Positions 22,806 to 34,109 of a stretch of DNA of 64,000 bases are shown piece by piece (position 1 is the stretch's first letter; each line of letters begins with the position of its first letter). The stretch comes from Rhizophagus irregularis (lineage: Eukaryota > Glomeromycota > Glomeromycetes > Glomerales > Glomeraceae), in NCBI RefSeq assembly GCF_026210795.1, contig NC_089430.1:4526001-4590000 (forward strand). The letters are read 5' to 3'. The position numbers were made by a program, and so were the translations under genes. A model generated the notes under the pieces. It saw only the letters and a program-made list of their open reading frames with translations. It made no database searches and was not told where the DNA came from.

Positions 22806-24775
22806 AACGTTTTTATAATTAAATATAAAAAAAATTGATTTTTTTATTAAAAACGTCAGACTTGACGTTTTTATGATTAAAAAATCATTTTTTACGTTAG
22901 ATTTGATTAAAAATCAAAAAAATTGATTTTTTTGGTTAAAAACGTAAGACTTGGCGTTTTTATAATTAAAAAATCAAAAAAATGATTTTATTAATTAAAA
23001 ATGTCAGACTCAACGTTTTTGTAATTAAAAAATCAAAAAAATGTTTTTTTTTAGTTAAAAACGTCAGACATGACATTTTTGTGATTAAAAATAAAAAAAA
23101 ATGATTTTTTTAGTTAAAAAATGTCAGACTTGACGTTTTTGTAATTAAAAAATCAAAAAAATGACTTTTTTAGTTGAAAAACGTCAGGCTTGACGTTTTT
23201 GTAATTAAAAAATCAAAAAAATGACTTTTTTAGTTGAAAAACGTCAGGCTTGACGTTTTTGTAATTAAAAAATCAAAAAAATGACTTTTTTAGTTGAAAA
23301 ACGTCAGGCTTGACGTTTTTGTAATTAAAAAATCAAAAAAATGACTTTTTTAGTTAAAAAACGTCAGGCTTGACGTTTTTGTAATTAAAAAATCAAAAAA
23401 ATGACTTTTTTAGTTAAAAAACGTCAGGCTTGACGTTTTTGTAATTAAAAAATCAAAAAAATGACTTTTAGTTAAAAAATGTCAGGCTTGACGTTATTGT
23501 AATTAAAAAATCAAAAAAAATGACTTTTTCAGTTAAAAAACGTCAGACTTGACGTTTTTGTAATTAAAAAGTCAAAAAAAATGACTTTTTCAGTTAAAAA
23601 ACGTCAGACTTGACATTTTTGCAATTAAAAAATCAAAAAAAAAATGACTTTTTTAGTTAAAAAACGTCAGACATGACATTTTTGTGATTAAAAATAAAAA
23701 AAATGATTTTTTTTAATTAAAAACGTCAGATTTGACGTTTTTGTAATTAAAAAATCAAAAAAATGACTTTTTTAGTTAAAAAACGTCAGACTTGACGTTT
23801 TTTAATTAAAAAATAAAAAAAAAATGATTTTTTTAGTTAAAAACGTCAGACATGACATTTTTGTGATTAAAAATAAAAAAAATGATTTTTTAATTAAAAA
23901 CGTCAGATTTGACATTTTTATGATTCAAAAAATTATTTTTTACGTTAGATTTGACAATTTTGTAATTAAAAATCAAAAAAAATGATTTTTTTAGTTAAAA
24001 ACGTCAGACTTGACGTTTTTGTAATTAAAAAATCAAAAAAAAATGATTTTTTAATTAAAAATGTCAGACTCGACGTTTTTGTAATTAAAAAATCAAAAAA
24101 TGATTGTTTTAATTAAAAACGTCAGACTTGACGTTTTTGTGATTAAAAATCAAAAAAAATATTGGTTTTTTTTAATTAAAAATGTCAGACTTGATGTTTT
24201 TGTGATTAAAAATCAAAAAAAATATTGATTTTTTAATTAAAAACGTCAGACTTGGCATTTTGTAATTAAAAATCAAAAAAATATTGTTTTTTTTAATTAA
24301 AAATGTCAGACTTGACGTTTTTGTAATTAAAAAATCAAAAAAAAATGATTTTTTTGATTAAAAATGTCAGACTTGATGTTTTTGTAATTAAAAAATCAAA
24401 AAAAATGATTTTTTTGATTAAAAACGTTAGACTTGACATTATTGTAATTAAAAAATCAAAAAAAAAATGATTTTTTTGATTAAAAACGTCAGACTTGACA
24501 TTTTTGTTATTAAAAAATCAAAAAAATGATTTTTTTAATTAAAAAACGTCAGACTTGACATTTTTGTGATTAAAAAATAAAAATCAAAAAAATATTGGTT
24601 TTTTTTTAATTAAAAACGTCAGACTTGACGTTTTTGTTATTAAAAAATCAAAAAAAAAATGATTTTTTTAATTAAAAACGTCAGACTTTGACATTTTTGT
24701 GATTAAAAATCAAAAAAATATTGGTTTTTTTAATTAAAAACGTCAGTCTTGACATTTTTTGTTAAAAAAATAAAA
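22806..24775. repeat. 60-bp satellite array, about 33 units
   Basis: Head-to-tail units of about 60 bp, each containing AACGTCAGGCTTGACGTTTT, an imperfect palindrome (ACGTCA...TGACGT), between A/T-rich spacers (GTAATTAAAAAATCAAAAAA). Three adjacent units (23161-23340) are identical, and the next two (23341-23460) are identical to each other with one base changed from the first three. Units at the two ends are more diverged, as expected when new copies arise in the middle. No coding capacity. Confidence 0.95.
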
Positions 24776-25080
24776 AATGAAGAAAAAACGTTTTTGCGTT
24801 ATTTTTTTTATAATTTTATATGGAAAAATGCCAAAACGTTTTTTTCTTAATAGTAATGCAAAAAAAAAGTTTTTGGCATTTTTTTTAATAATATTATATG
24901 AAAAAACGCTGAAACATTTTTTTTACAATTTTTTTATTTTTTTGCAATATTTTATGAAATTTTAATGATCAACAAAAAAATGAAATTATGCAAATATTGA
25001 ATGATGCAACAATTTAACAGGGACTTTTAGTGGCACAGGAAGAGTTTTTGCGAAAAGTTGGCATTAGAAGTTTTTTTCAT

Positions 25081-25158
25081 TGACATTGACATTGACATTG
25101 ACATTGACATTGACATTGACATTGACATTGTCACTGACATTGACATTGTCATTGACAT
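25081..25158 (+). repeat. TGACAT microsatellite, about 13 units
   Basis: Eight perfect TGACAT units followed by five degenerate ones (TGTCAC, TGACAT, TGACAT, TGTCAT, TGACAT). Confidence 0.95.
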
Positions 25159-25539
25159 TTTTAATAAAGTTATATAAGATTAATCTGAGAGTTTTTTACC
25201 AAAAAGGAAATTTTTTTATAAAAAGGGAAATGATTTTCAATTTCGAGGCAATTCAGCAGGTGTTTTAATAACAAATTGAGAAATGATTTTCATAGAAAAT
25301 CTCGTGACAAAATTTATAATAAATTTAAAATAAATGATCAACAAAAATGATCAACAAAATCGTTACTAGTTTTATAAAAAACGCCCAATAATATCTTTTT
25401 ATTGTTTTAATAAATAAGTAAATTATGTGTCTATTATTGAGCCTAAAAAATAATAACATTATTAGGCGATTTCCGTGGCATCGCAGCATCGATCCGATCA
25501 CCGATTTAAACCTAAATGGTGAAAGAATGTATTTGGGGA

Positions 25540-26220
25540 AAAAAATTTGGTTTGAAAGAAAAATCAAACCGAAAAAGGAAAAGGAGAGAAAAATTTTCGG
25601 ATTGGATAAAAAAGCCAACCGGAAAAAACCAAAAACAAAAAAATAAAAATAAAAAAATTCAAAAAAATAAAAAATAAAAAAATTCAAAAAAAAAAATAAA
25701 AACGAAAAAAAAAATTTGGAAGGACGAAGAGAAAAAAAATGAAAAAAAAATTTGGGAGAAAGAAAAAGGATAAAGAAAGAAATCGGTTTAACGAAAAGAA
25801 ATAAGTACCGAAAAAAAAGAACGGTCCAAAAACACTAAAAAAATTTATAATATGGTCTAAAAAAAAAAAGACCGAAAAAAAATAATATAAAAAAAAAATG
25901 GTCTTAAAAGACCAAAACAATAGGATTATTTAATAAAAAAAAAATATAATAATTTTTCGGTTTTGGAAAAAAAACCAAATCTAAACGGGGAAAGAATGAA
26001 AAAAAAAGAAAAATTTCGGTTTGGAAAAAAAAACTAAACCGGAAAAAAAAGAAAATTTTTTAAAAAAAGGAAAAGAAAAAGGGTTTCGAAAGAGAAAAGA
26101 GGAAATTTGAAAGAAAAGAAAGAACCGAAAGTAAAAGATCTGTTCAAGAAAAAAAGAGAAAATTAAAAAAGAGGAACCGAAAAAATTCAGATCGTTTGAA
26201 AAAAAAGGAAAAAAAAATAT
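25540..26220 (+). repeat. Polypurine tract, about 680 bases
   Basis: The plus strand is overwhelmingly A and G with only scattered C/T. Recurrent blocks such as GAAAAAGGAAAAGGAGAG and AAACCGGAAAAAA suggest amplification of a short purine unit. Triplex-forming capacity is possible; no gene is supported. Confidence 0.7.
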
Positions 26221-26310
26221 TTTTTAAAAAAAAATTTCAATCTAAACGTTACGGTTACACGTATTTTTTAGTTATATAGATTCCATCTTAGAATAATTGG
26301 AATGTATTAT

Positions 26311-27172
26311 TAGTGCTCCTACCGGGTCGGATTCGGTCGGGTTTGGAGAATATATCTGACTCGACCCGGCAAAAATAGAAATGATCCAATTTTAACCCGA
26401 CCCGAGTATATTTAATTCGAATAACCCGGGTTAGACCCGAAATTTTCATTGGATAATATACTGTATGCTTAGTAATATATCAAAAATATTTTTTCAAATA
26501 TAATTTTTTCAATAACGCAAGGTAATTGATCTAAAAGATGATCATATAGGTCACACAACTTTTTGTTATTAAAACTAAAGCTAAGCACGAATTTAAAGAT
26601 ATATTCAATTTCCTGTTTATTTATTGCTTTATATTTGAACTATAAAATCGAAATTATATCACTTGCTTTAACAGAAATTTGACTATACTTTATATCTGCC
26701 AGGACTTTAAACACATGCATGCTCTAATTCTATCTGCTTTAAGACTACATCTTTTTGCAGCTATCAAATCGGTTCCACTGGAAACTATTGGAATGCTGGT
26801 TGCTTTATTAATCATCAAAATCAACTTATTAGTTAATGTAATGTTAATAATTAAAATAATAATTCATACACATACCCAAAATTGCGAGGTGTCTCTAGCA
26901 ATTTTCGCTAAGTGAGGATATACTACCTCATACATTTATCTAACAAAATTATATAACGTAATCAATATTAATGCGTAATCGATATGTGATCAGTGATTTT
27001 AATGATCATCTGGGTCTAATTCAGGTCAAAACTCGAGTCAAGGAAATGAATGACCCGACCTGACGGGTCGGGTCATGCGGGTCACGGGTTATTAAAATTG
27101 TTAGTACTGATCCGATTTAAAATTTACTCGGATTGAATTATCCGGGTTAGACCCGAATTTTGCGGAGCACTA
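26311..27172. mobile_element. hAT-type non-autonomous element, 862 bp
   Basis: The ends TAGTGCTCC and GGAGCACTA are inverted, with a perfect 8-bp duplication TGTATTAT at 26303-26310 and 27173-27180. Both subterminal regions are packed with GACCCG/CGGGTC hexamers in both orientations (e.g. ACGGGTCGGGTCATGCGGGT). TSD length and TIR form match the hAT superfamily. The interior has no recognisable transposase. Confidence 0.85.
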
Positions 27173-27204
27173 TGTATTATGAAATATTCTTTTTATAAAT
27201 TACA

Positions 27205-27470
27205 ATTTTTGTGAAGAAATTTCTTAATAAATTATCTAATTCTTGTTCAAGCGCTTCATAACAACAAATTGGATAACGAAAACAGTGTTAATTTTTCACC
27301 GAGAATATTATAACATAAAACTTCACACTAAATTATTGAGCAGTCACTTACGATGATGTCCGAGGTTAAACATCTTTGAATACCGACTGTATATAAAAAA
27401 AATCTTGCTGAGAAATATTGTAATCATTTGATACATTCTATCTGTAAAAAATTTTTCTTCCATTTAACCC
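27205..27470 (-). pseudogene. Hairpin-protein gene remnant (exon 3 fragment)
   Basis: AATTATCTAATTCTTGTTCA and the bases to 27290 resemble 2585-2640 in exon 3 of the intact hairpin gene. A second scrap near 27400-27465 resembles the region that precedes exon 3 in the pseudogene at 13100. It is heavily decayed, with no open frame. Confidence 0.45.
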
Positions 27471-28766
27471 CAACGCTGAATATAATTGTTTCAAGTATAC
27501 CTGCTTTAGTCAAATACTCGATCTATTTCTAAAGAAATTTCAGAATTTCAAGAACAACATGGAAGAAAAAAAGAGTTGGTCTTAGTGTTGTTTAAGTAAC
27601 GTTCTAATTATTTGAGGGTACATAGGCTAACCCTCCGGAAAGGAGTAAATAAGAGGGAAGAGACGACAAGAGTTGGAAGAGTGAGAGAGAATTTTTTTTA
27701 AATTAAATAAAGAGGCCAGTTATAGAGTGAGAGTATAGATATTTCCCACGAGACTCACTCATGATGATCATGCGGCACACGAAAAGAGCACAACTAATAC
27801 ATTCAGATGATAGATGATACTTTTTTCGAATGATAAATTTTTATTAGAAAAGTAAAAATTCTATTGTTATTAAGTGTAATGTTTGTAAAATGAAATAAGC
27901 TTTTAATGTAAAAGTTAAAATCAACAAGAACATTTTCGGATATTCTAAATTTGGTTAATTAACCGTTATCATTAAAATATTTAGCAAATTACATATTTAG
28001 CTGTTGGAAGATTAATGCTGTTACCGTAATACTAGTTTGCAATCTGGGACGCATTATAGTCAAATTAGTTTTATTTAAAATAACATTAACCTTAGCGTCA
28101 GCTTCATGCTAAAAAAAATACACTCATAGTCATGACTAGAAATAAATACTATATCATGTGTTTTTTTCGTTAGTGATTTCGTCTTTCGTTTTGCTTGAGA
28201 TTGCAATCATTTTTTAAAAGTATTTAAAAATTCGAAGCTTAATTTGAAATAATTGACGTCAAACTTTAAAAATTTTATTTTTTTTAGCAAGTGTACTTCA
28301 AACTTTTGTCAGTTAAATTACTGAATACCAGAGAACCAAACTTTTTCATTCTAATAGTAGATAACCACCTTGATTTATCGAGGGGATGGTACCCAAATTT
28401 TGCTGCGTTACAAAGATGAATTAACTCATCACCTTAATAAAATATATTAGATTTATATCTTTATTCAAAAAAAAAAACAAAAATTTGACGGATTTTTTCA
28501 AAATTATTTGCTTTATATATATATATTTATATATATATAAAGTGTTAGAAAATAAGGTAAATTATTACAAAAGATAATAAAAAATAAAATATAATAATAA
28601 ACTTTATTATTAATAATCGAATGAAGTAATACATAAATATAATAATTTAAAAGTAAAACAATAATATGAGGTAAAGAATATATGAAAATAAGAAAATTAT
28701 TAAGTTACAAAACTTAGAGTTAACCAGAAGTTCTCGGCTTATTTTTATTGAATAATACTGAACGTA
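27471..28766. other. Intergenic region without supported features
   Basis: AT-rich sequence. A short stretch near 27485-27530 resembles 57470-57510 on the opposite strand, a possible shared relic. Nothing else is supported. Confidence 0.5.
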
Positions 28767-29865
28767 CTACAATACACCGAGATAGTCGCCAGTTTTATGG
28801 CAGATCTCACCATACTGGCATTTTTTACATAAATCACGTTTATGATGGTTGATCTCCGCCGCTTCCTCTAAATGTTCGTATTCCAATAGTCTGTTTCCAG
28901 ATTGCTTACAATCGTAGCAACTTTGCATGTAAAAATCAGTTCGATTCAGATACTCTGCCGGAATTTCATCTATGAATTTACGGAGTTTTATCCAAGTATA
29001 TGAACTTGACCAATCATTAAAGCAACGGTAGTAATTTTTACACGTCCACTTTCCAAACACTCTGTAATGGTTATTCCATACGAGATGGCAAATGATCTCG
29101 ACGGTTGGAATTTGAGGTTGAATTTCTACCAATTTTTCTACTGGTGGTGATGTTGGTTCTAACGGGGAACAGGGAGTAGGAGCTAAATTCGGACTATTAC
29201 TTCCTTCACTCTCATCTTCCTATTAAGATAATTTGTAATTAATGAGAATTTGTGAAAAATAAAATAATTAAAATTAATTTGACCTACATACATACCTGTG
29301 ACGTATACAAATGAAAGCTTGAGATCTGACACCTTTTCCCGCATTCTTTGCAATCCTTTCTAAAAAATTCGTACTGTTGTTCATTTTGTGGTTTTTTTAG
29401 GTACTCTTTGAGTAATTCCTGAGTGTATTCCTCACTTTTCCAATCATTTAAACATAGCCATTCCCGTTGACATTCCCGTTCAGTTTTGCATTTTTGATTA
29501 TGTTGACATAACCACTTGTTATTTCCTAGCCAACTATATTCACATTTCGCATCGTGTTTCTGTTGACATCTACAAATTTCATTCTCACATTGCCACTTAC
29601 TTTCATTTGGTAATAGATATTCACATTTCCAATCATTTTTGGATTTACATTTACACTCTTTGATTCTACATCGGAACGTACTCCATAGGCCTTCACACTT
29701 AGGTTTATGTTGACATTGCCATTTATGTCGAGATTGCCATTTGAATCGGCAATCGAAATCCGTTTTACATGATGGTTCATGCCGACATTTCCAAGACCGA
29801 CAAAGCCAATAACCATAAATTTGGTACTTATTGTTATCAATCAGATGACGAACGATTTTGGTAAT
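28767..29865 (-). CDS. Cys/Trp-rich zinc-finger protein (3CxxC-like), two exons seen
   Basis: Exon C, 29865-29296 (190 codons, preceded by an AG acceptor, no in-frame ATG), joins exon D, 29219-28767 (stop), in phase across a GT-AG intron. Exon C starts ITKIVRHLIDNN and shows YWLCRSWKC. A remarkable Cys/Trp/Lys-rich stretch follows in which units like KWQCQHKPKCE recur. It closes with DCKECGKRCQISSFHL. Exon D has a Pro/Ser linker, FGKWTCKNYYRCFNDWSS, QSCYDCK and LCKKCQYGEIC. The spacing of WxC, CxxC and final CxxC-G-x-C resembles 3CxxC-type zinc fingers, known as zinc-binding folds in fungi and in receptor-transporting proteins. The 5' end is unresolved: exon C could continue from the exons at 29980-30528, but no in-frame join was found. 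Confidence 0.55.
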
Positions 29866-29979
29866 CTATAATAGACAAGGAATTATATTACATTTAGAAA
29901 AAGTGAATAGATCATTTATTACTAATATATAAAATGAAATACTACAAACCGAGCACAATTCCTTATATTCGTTTGATTT

Positions 29980-30528
29980 TCACTTTAGAAGATGAAAACT
30001 TGAGATCTGACATTTATTATTGCATTTTAAACACTTCTTCCGGACAAGATCTCTTGCTCCTAAATATTCCCAATCACATGATTGACACGACCAAATGCCA
30101 CGCACTTTGTACTCTTCATTATGGAGTAGATTTTTTAGGTGAGGGATGATTCGGTAACCCTGCAATGAACAAATGTTAAAATTACATTTTAAAAACCTCA
30201 AAAAATTTCTTAATTTGACTAACAATCCTATAATTTATAAAATATTCCGTCTGTGGTTCGTAAGAAGATGTACGTAAGGAAATCTATTGAATAATAAAGT
30301 TATCAGTTACCTAAATTATTAATTAACCTTATTACATAACAAACGTGCTTATCGTACATTAAAGATCTCGGCCTGTTTATTGCAATTCAAACAATAGTAC
30401 GTATTTTTCTCTACTAGATCCCTAAATGAATCTGGAGAATAAGTATCTGAGCATCGACATAACCAACTGACAACCACATTATCATATTCATTTTTCTGGG
30501 TTACTAGGTTTTTTAAGCTTTCGTTAAT
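29980..30528 (-). CDS. 3CxxC-like zinc-finger exons (5' part or separate gene)
   Basis: Two exons: 30528-30358 (57 codons, INESLKNLV ... VSWLCRCSDTYS ... YCLNCNKQAEIFN) and 30159-29980 (GYRIIPHLKNLL ... GIWSCQSCDWEYLGARDLV ... KCLKCNNKCQISSFHL, then LLK and a stop at 29980-29982). Both start in phase 0 after an AG and repeat the same plan (helix, W-x-C-x-x-C, RDLV/REDLV-like, C-x2-C). The shared CQISSFHL ending with exon C at 29296 shows these are duplicated modules. With the stop at 29980 this is either a short protein of its own or a gene broken by a nonsense codon. The start exon is not identified; an ATG followed by GTATGT near 30767 is a candidate. Confidence 0.45.
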
Positions 30529-31087
30529 CTAGTACGAGTGAGAAAAAAATATTTGAATTTTTTTTAAATATTTTTATTAAAATACGGTAAGTAAAAAAAA
30601 ATTTTTTGACCAACTTTTTGTTCATTTATAATATTTATAAAATATTCGTCTTTTTTTCCGCAAGAAAATTCTGCTAAATTATCAAGACGTTTTGGGTTAT
30701 CATAATTTGCAAAAAAAAAAAAAAAAAAATTCCATCCAATGCAAATATGATAAATTAAACATACCATTTTATTCTGTTATAAGTGTTGTTATTTTTTTTT
30801 TCATATAAAATGTAAACTGATCGTGAAGGAAATAAAAATCGCAAATATAAGGATAAAAAGTCACTTAAATATTTGAAAAAAAATATTAAAATTATTTAAA
30901 GTATGATCTACAAAGCCTTTAACCAAATGACCTGGTCATTTGATCATTTTATTTATGATACCATTTTTTATAATGGGTAAGATTGAATGTCATTTGACTG
31001 ATATTTGTCATTAATTTTAATTTCTGATGTTATTTTCATAAATTTTAAGTTAGTAGTTAAATGATAATCTCCAAAACGTTGAATAGC
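30529..31087. other. Upstream flank of the zinc-finger exons
   Basis: It may contain the missing first exon (a Cys-containing frame with CGKKDEYFINIINEQK near 30600-30665 on the minus strand), but no join is supported. Confidence 0.35.
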
Positions 31088-31818
31088 AAAAAGATGATCT
31101 TTGTGAGACGGGTAAAAGGTTAACTTTTTGCAATTTTAATTAAAATTTCTCCTATATTTACTTTTTATATTGATGTCTTATTAATAAGTTACTACTTATG
31201 GTAATTTCAATCGCGTGAAATAATAATATAACGTGATCTGGGTCTGGCTCATTTCCACTTACCCTAACCTTATCCTAACTCTAATCTTATCTAAATTCCT
31301 TACCTAGCAATCCTAATTTTCTTAACTCTAATCCTAAATTCCCTTGTCGGTGAGATGAAACATTTGTCTGTAAAATGATCCTGTCGGTGTAACGTCTGTC
31401 GGTGAGATAATTGTCGGTGAAATGATTATCGGTGAAATGAATGCGACTCATGATCTAAGAAATATATAATGAAATATTTTCGTTCATATGTTAATATTAT
31501 TGTAAGCTTTGATTTCATTGCGTAATACAGAGTTGTTTATAACCAAATGGAAAATACCAAATAACATTCATTTGTCATTTCGAGTAATTTATCACAACTC
31601 ACAACACTAGTTTAATTCGATTTTAACAAAAATCAGAAATATTTTTTGACAGTTCAAAAAGTGTATATTAAGTTTGTTTGTTAATGCATTTCAACATCAC
31701 TAACTGTTTATTCACACCTTTACAAGCCGTTTGATACAAGTTAAAGTGGACTTCGAATAGTGGTTTTCAATTTTCTTGTTCAAAAAGTTATTTTTTTTTG
31801 TTGGCTGCAACTCATAAA
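31088..31818. repeat. Dispersed repeat, copy 1 (~730 bp)
   Basis: Beginning AAAGATGATCTTTGTGAGAC, it aligns along its length with 44069-44800, differing by scattered substitutions and short indels. It includes a degenerate array of GTCGGTGAGATGA units (31344-31440). The class is unknown; no coding frame. Confidence 0.85.
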
Positions 31819-32662
31819 AGGGGCCAAGTAGAACGAGGCGTTGATGCTTGATGGGATGCGATAACACAGACTCGGGAAATACAGAGAAAGCTCGCCTTTC
31901 GTTAGGAGAGGCTCGTCTTATGGCCTTTGGATTTGGGAATTTTTCGTCGGTTTTTTTCCGGTTGGCGTAGCAAAAATGTTAGCACGCGAAGCGGAATACA
32001 AATTTGGAAATAAAAGATTTTTGAGGAACGAATGAGATGACAAGAAAATGAGGTGATTTGTTGTCACAACAAATTTTCGGTCCAGCATAAAATTTAGCCG
32101 CCATCACTCGCAGCAAGTCACGCGAAGAGGATAGGAATAGATTTGATTGGCATGTATTCTCAAGTCACGTGAATTCACGTTATAAAAATTTCGAGAAACA
32201 AAGTTAAATTCCTGGTTGTGGGTTGTAGGTTTAGTTTAGGTATTAGAGATATTGAGAGTTTGGGATAAAAATAGGATAGTTAAAGCTAGTCACGGGATGA
32301 TAAAGTAGGGGGTCGAGTTTAATTTCGCCGCCAAAATTCGTTATTCTACATGCCGCTCAAGGAGTAATGCATACGTAACAACTGCATAGTAGAGATTAAG
32401 CTCTTTAGGGATTCACCGCTAGATTCTCGTGAACGGTTTTAGTAGATTAGCAAGGAAAGGTTTTTGTAGAATTGATCGAGAAATGAAATGCGTTTATCAA
32501 GTATCTATCTGGGATAGTAAGTAGTTAGGATTCATACTCTCGCGCAAAAATTAAAAGAAACACAAAAAGATGGCATAACCGCGGGCATGTGATGAAATGC
32601 AGTTAGTTCGGATGAGTAGAACTAGGACAAGGGTTCATTAGTTGTTGGGTTATACTAAATAC
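31819..32662. mobile_element. 844-bp GC-richer insertion flanked by ATAAA
   Basis: Copy 2 of the dispersed repeat reads through this point, whereas copy 1 is interrupted by 844 bases flanked by ATAAA (31814-31818, 32663-32667). The insert is visibly less AT-rich than its surroundings (GGGGCCAAGTAGAACGAGGC) and lacks long A/T runs. The 5-bp duplication would suit an LTR or other integrase-type element, but no TG...CA ends or coding frame were found. Confidence 0.5.
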
Positions 32663-34028
32663 ATAAAGAAATCTTTTCTAGAAAAAATTTTGGATTAGCT
32701 GATTTTTATTAAGTTTATCTCATTGTTTATAATACATTAATCTTTTTTTTTTACTTACTTTTTCGCGAATAAATGTTTTCAGGAAAATAAAGTTATTTAT
32801 TTATTGCTTAACAATTAATATCAATTACTTGAATGTTAAAGTGATAATATCCTGGAAAGAAAAAATCCCTAAAATTGATTTAAATTTTATTTTCATTGCG
32901 TGATGAATATTTTTTATAAAAATGTTAATCGAAGTGAAACGTCAATGGAATTCAGCGAAATGGACGATTCGGTGAAATGGATTCAATAAAATGCACTTTC
33001 GGCAAAATGTCCTTTTGGCGAAATGTCCCTTCGGTGAAACTTCCCTTCAGCGAAATTGCTTCGGCAAAATGTACCATTACCTGGAAATAAAATACTATCT
33101 ATATTATAAAGAGTAATTGTTAATTTTTTGTTTTTTAATGAGCGAAAAATTAGAAAGAATACGTTAAGCAAATTAATTACACTTGAGAATATTAAATATT
33201 TTATGTATTAATATATACATTTTACGTAATGTATTACCAATAAAAATATGCAATACACCTATTGTAAATACTTCATATAAAACTTCTTTATTTTTTACTA
33301 AAATTTCTAAAAAAGAACTAAACATATTTAACTTAATTAAAGTTAACTATACTGAATACTGTAGAATGGGAATTTTTATTGAACAAACTAGAAGTGAGAA
33401 TAATAAACAAAAAGAATCAAAGCAGGGAATAAAAATAATTATGAAGCCATGAAATACTATGAATGATAATGAATTTTAATGATAGAAAATTTACATAAAT
33501 TATAAATTTTTTTTATGACGTAAATAAAATATAATATTGTATATTGTTTTTAAACATGATATTTTATCAAAAGATTTTATATATATTTTTGTATTGTTCA
33601 AATTATTTATTTAATTAAACAAATACTACCAAAAAAGTATTATCTATGAAAATATTTACTTTTAAAAGGCTATATTTGGCAATGGACATTTAATAAAATG
33701 AATTTTATTATTTAACCGAGTTCATTGGTTAGTACGACCATATATCAAATATCAAATAAAGTTAAGCAATATTTCACTTTTCGCAGGTTTTACAACAAAA
33801 TAATATAATAATCCTAATAAATTCTTTATTGGCCTTTACCAACTTTATTCATGCATTTTATTATAAATAACTATGCATTAGAGATCACAATACAATAATT
33901 AAGCTAAATTAACTATAATTTATTACTATTACCCTTAAAGCTTTAAATATTTTTTTTAATAAAATTATGCCGAGTTAATTTAGCCGCAAAAGGTTCAAAT
34001 CTAGTTGGTATATTAATGTTCTTTCCTA
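32663..34028. other. Intergenic region with short repeat arrays
   Basis: No gene is supported. It holds the array at 32930-33080. A segment at 33376-33460 (GAACAAACTAGAAGTGAGAA) also occurs at 45043-45125, where it looks like an exon tail ending before a GTAAAA donor. Confidence 0.5.
32930..33080. repeat. Degenerate ~16-bp tandem array (TTCGGCGAAATGTCC)
   Basis: Roughly nine diverged copies of a unit close to TTCGGCGAAATGTCCC. It resembles the GTCGGTGAAATGA units at 31344-31440, suggesting one source. Confidence 0.7.
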
Positions 34029-34109
34029 TGGCAAGCCGAGTTGGACAAAATTATCAGACATTGCGCGATAAAATATCAAGCATGGCTAGACAAAATGTCA
34101 CTCCGTGTC

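Larger units (their letters stand above)
24776..26310. other. Low-complexity region after the satellite
   Basis: It holds diverged A/T repeats (24776-24965), the TGACAT microsatellite and a long purine-rich stretch. Open frames here are low complexity (runs of Lys or Phe) and not supported as genes. Confidence 0.6.

Noticed and set aside
22806-24775. CRISPR-like array (regular repeats and spacers)
   Set aside because: Spacers are as conserved as the repeats, units are contiguous and AT-rich, and the genome is eukaryotic; it is a satellite.
25325-25920. Phe-rich minus-strand open frames with membrane-like composition
   Set aside because: They are the complement of a polypurine tract (poly-Lys on the other strand); hydrophobicity is a composition artefact.
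26679-26915. 78-codon frame inside the 862-bp hAT-type element, considered as a transposase fragment
   Set aside because: No hAT dimerisation or BED-finger motif can be seen and the frame is short; treated as non-coding.
29526-29840. 104-codon minus-strand frame beginning MITISTKF (non-ATG start)
   Set aside because: It overlaps the 190-codon Cys-rich exon in another frame; the Cys-rich frame has splice sites in phase and a domain-like pattern.
33700-33800. tRNA-like A-box (TGGTTAGTACG)
   Set aside because: No matching B-box or cloverleaf could be drawn in the next 80 bases.
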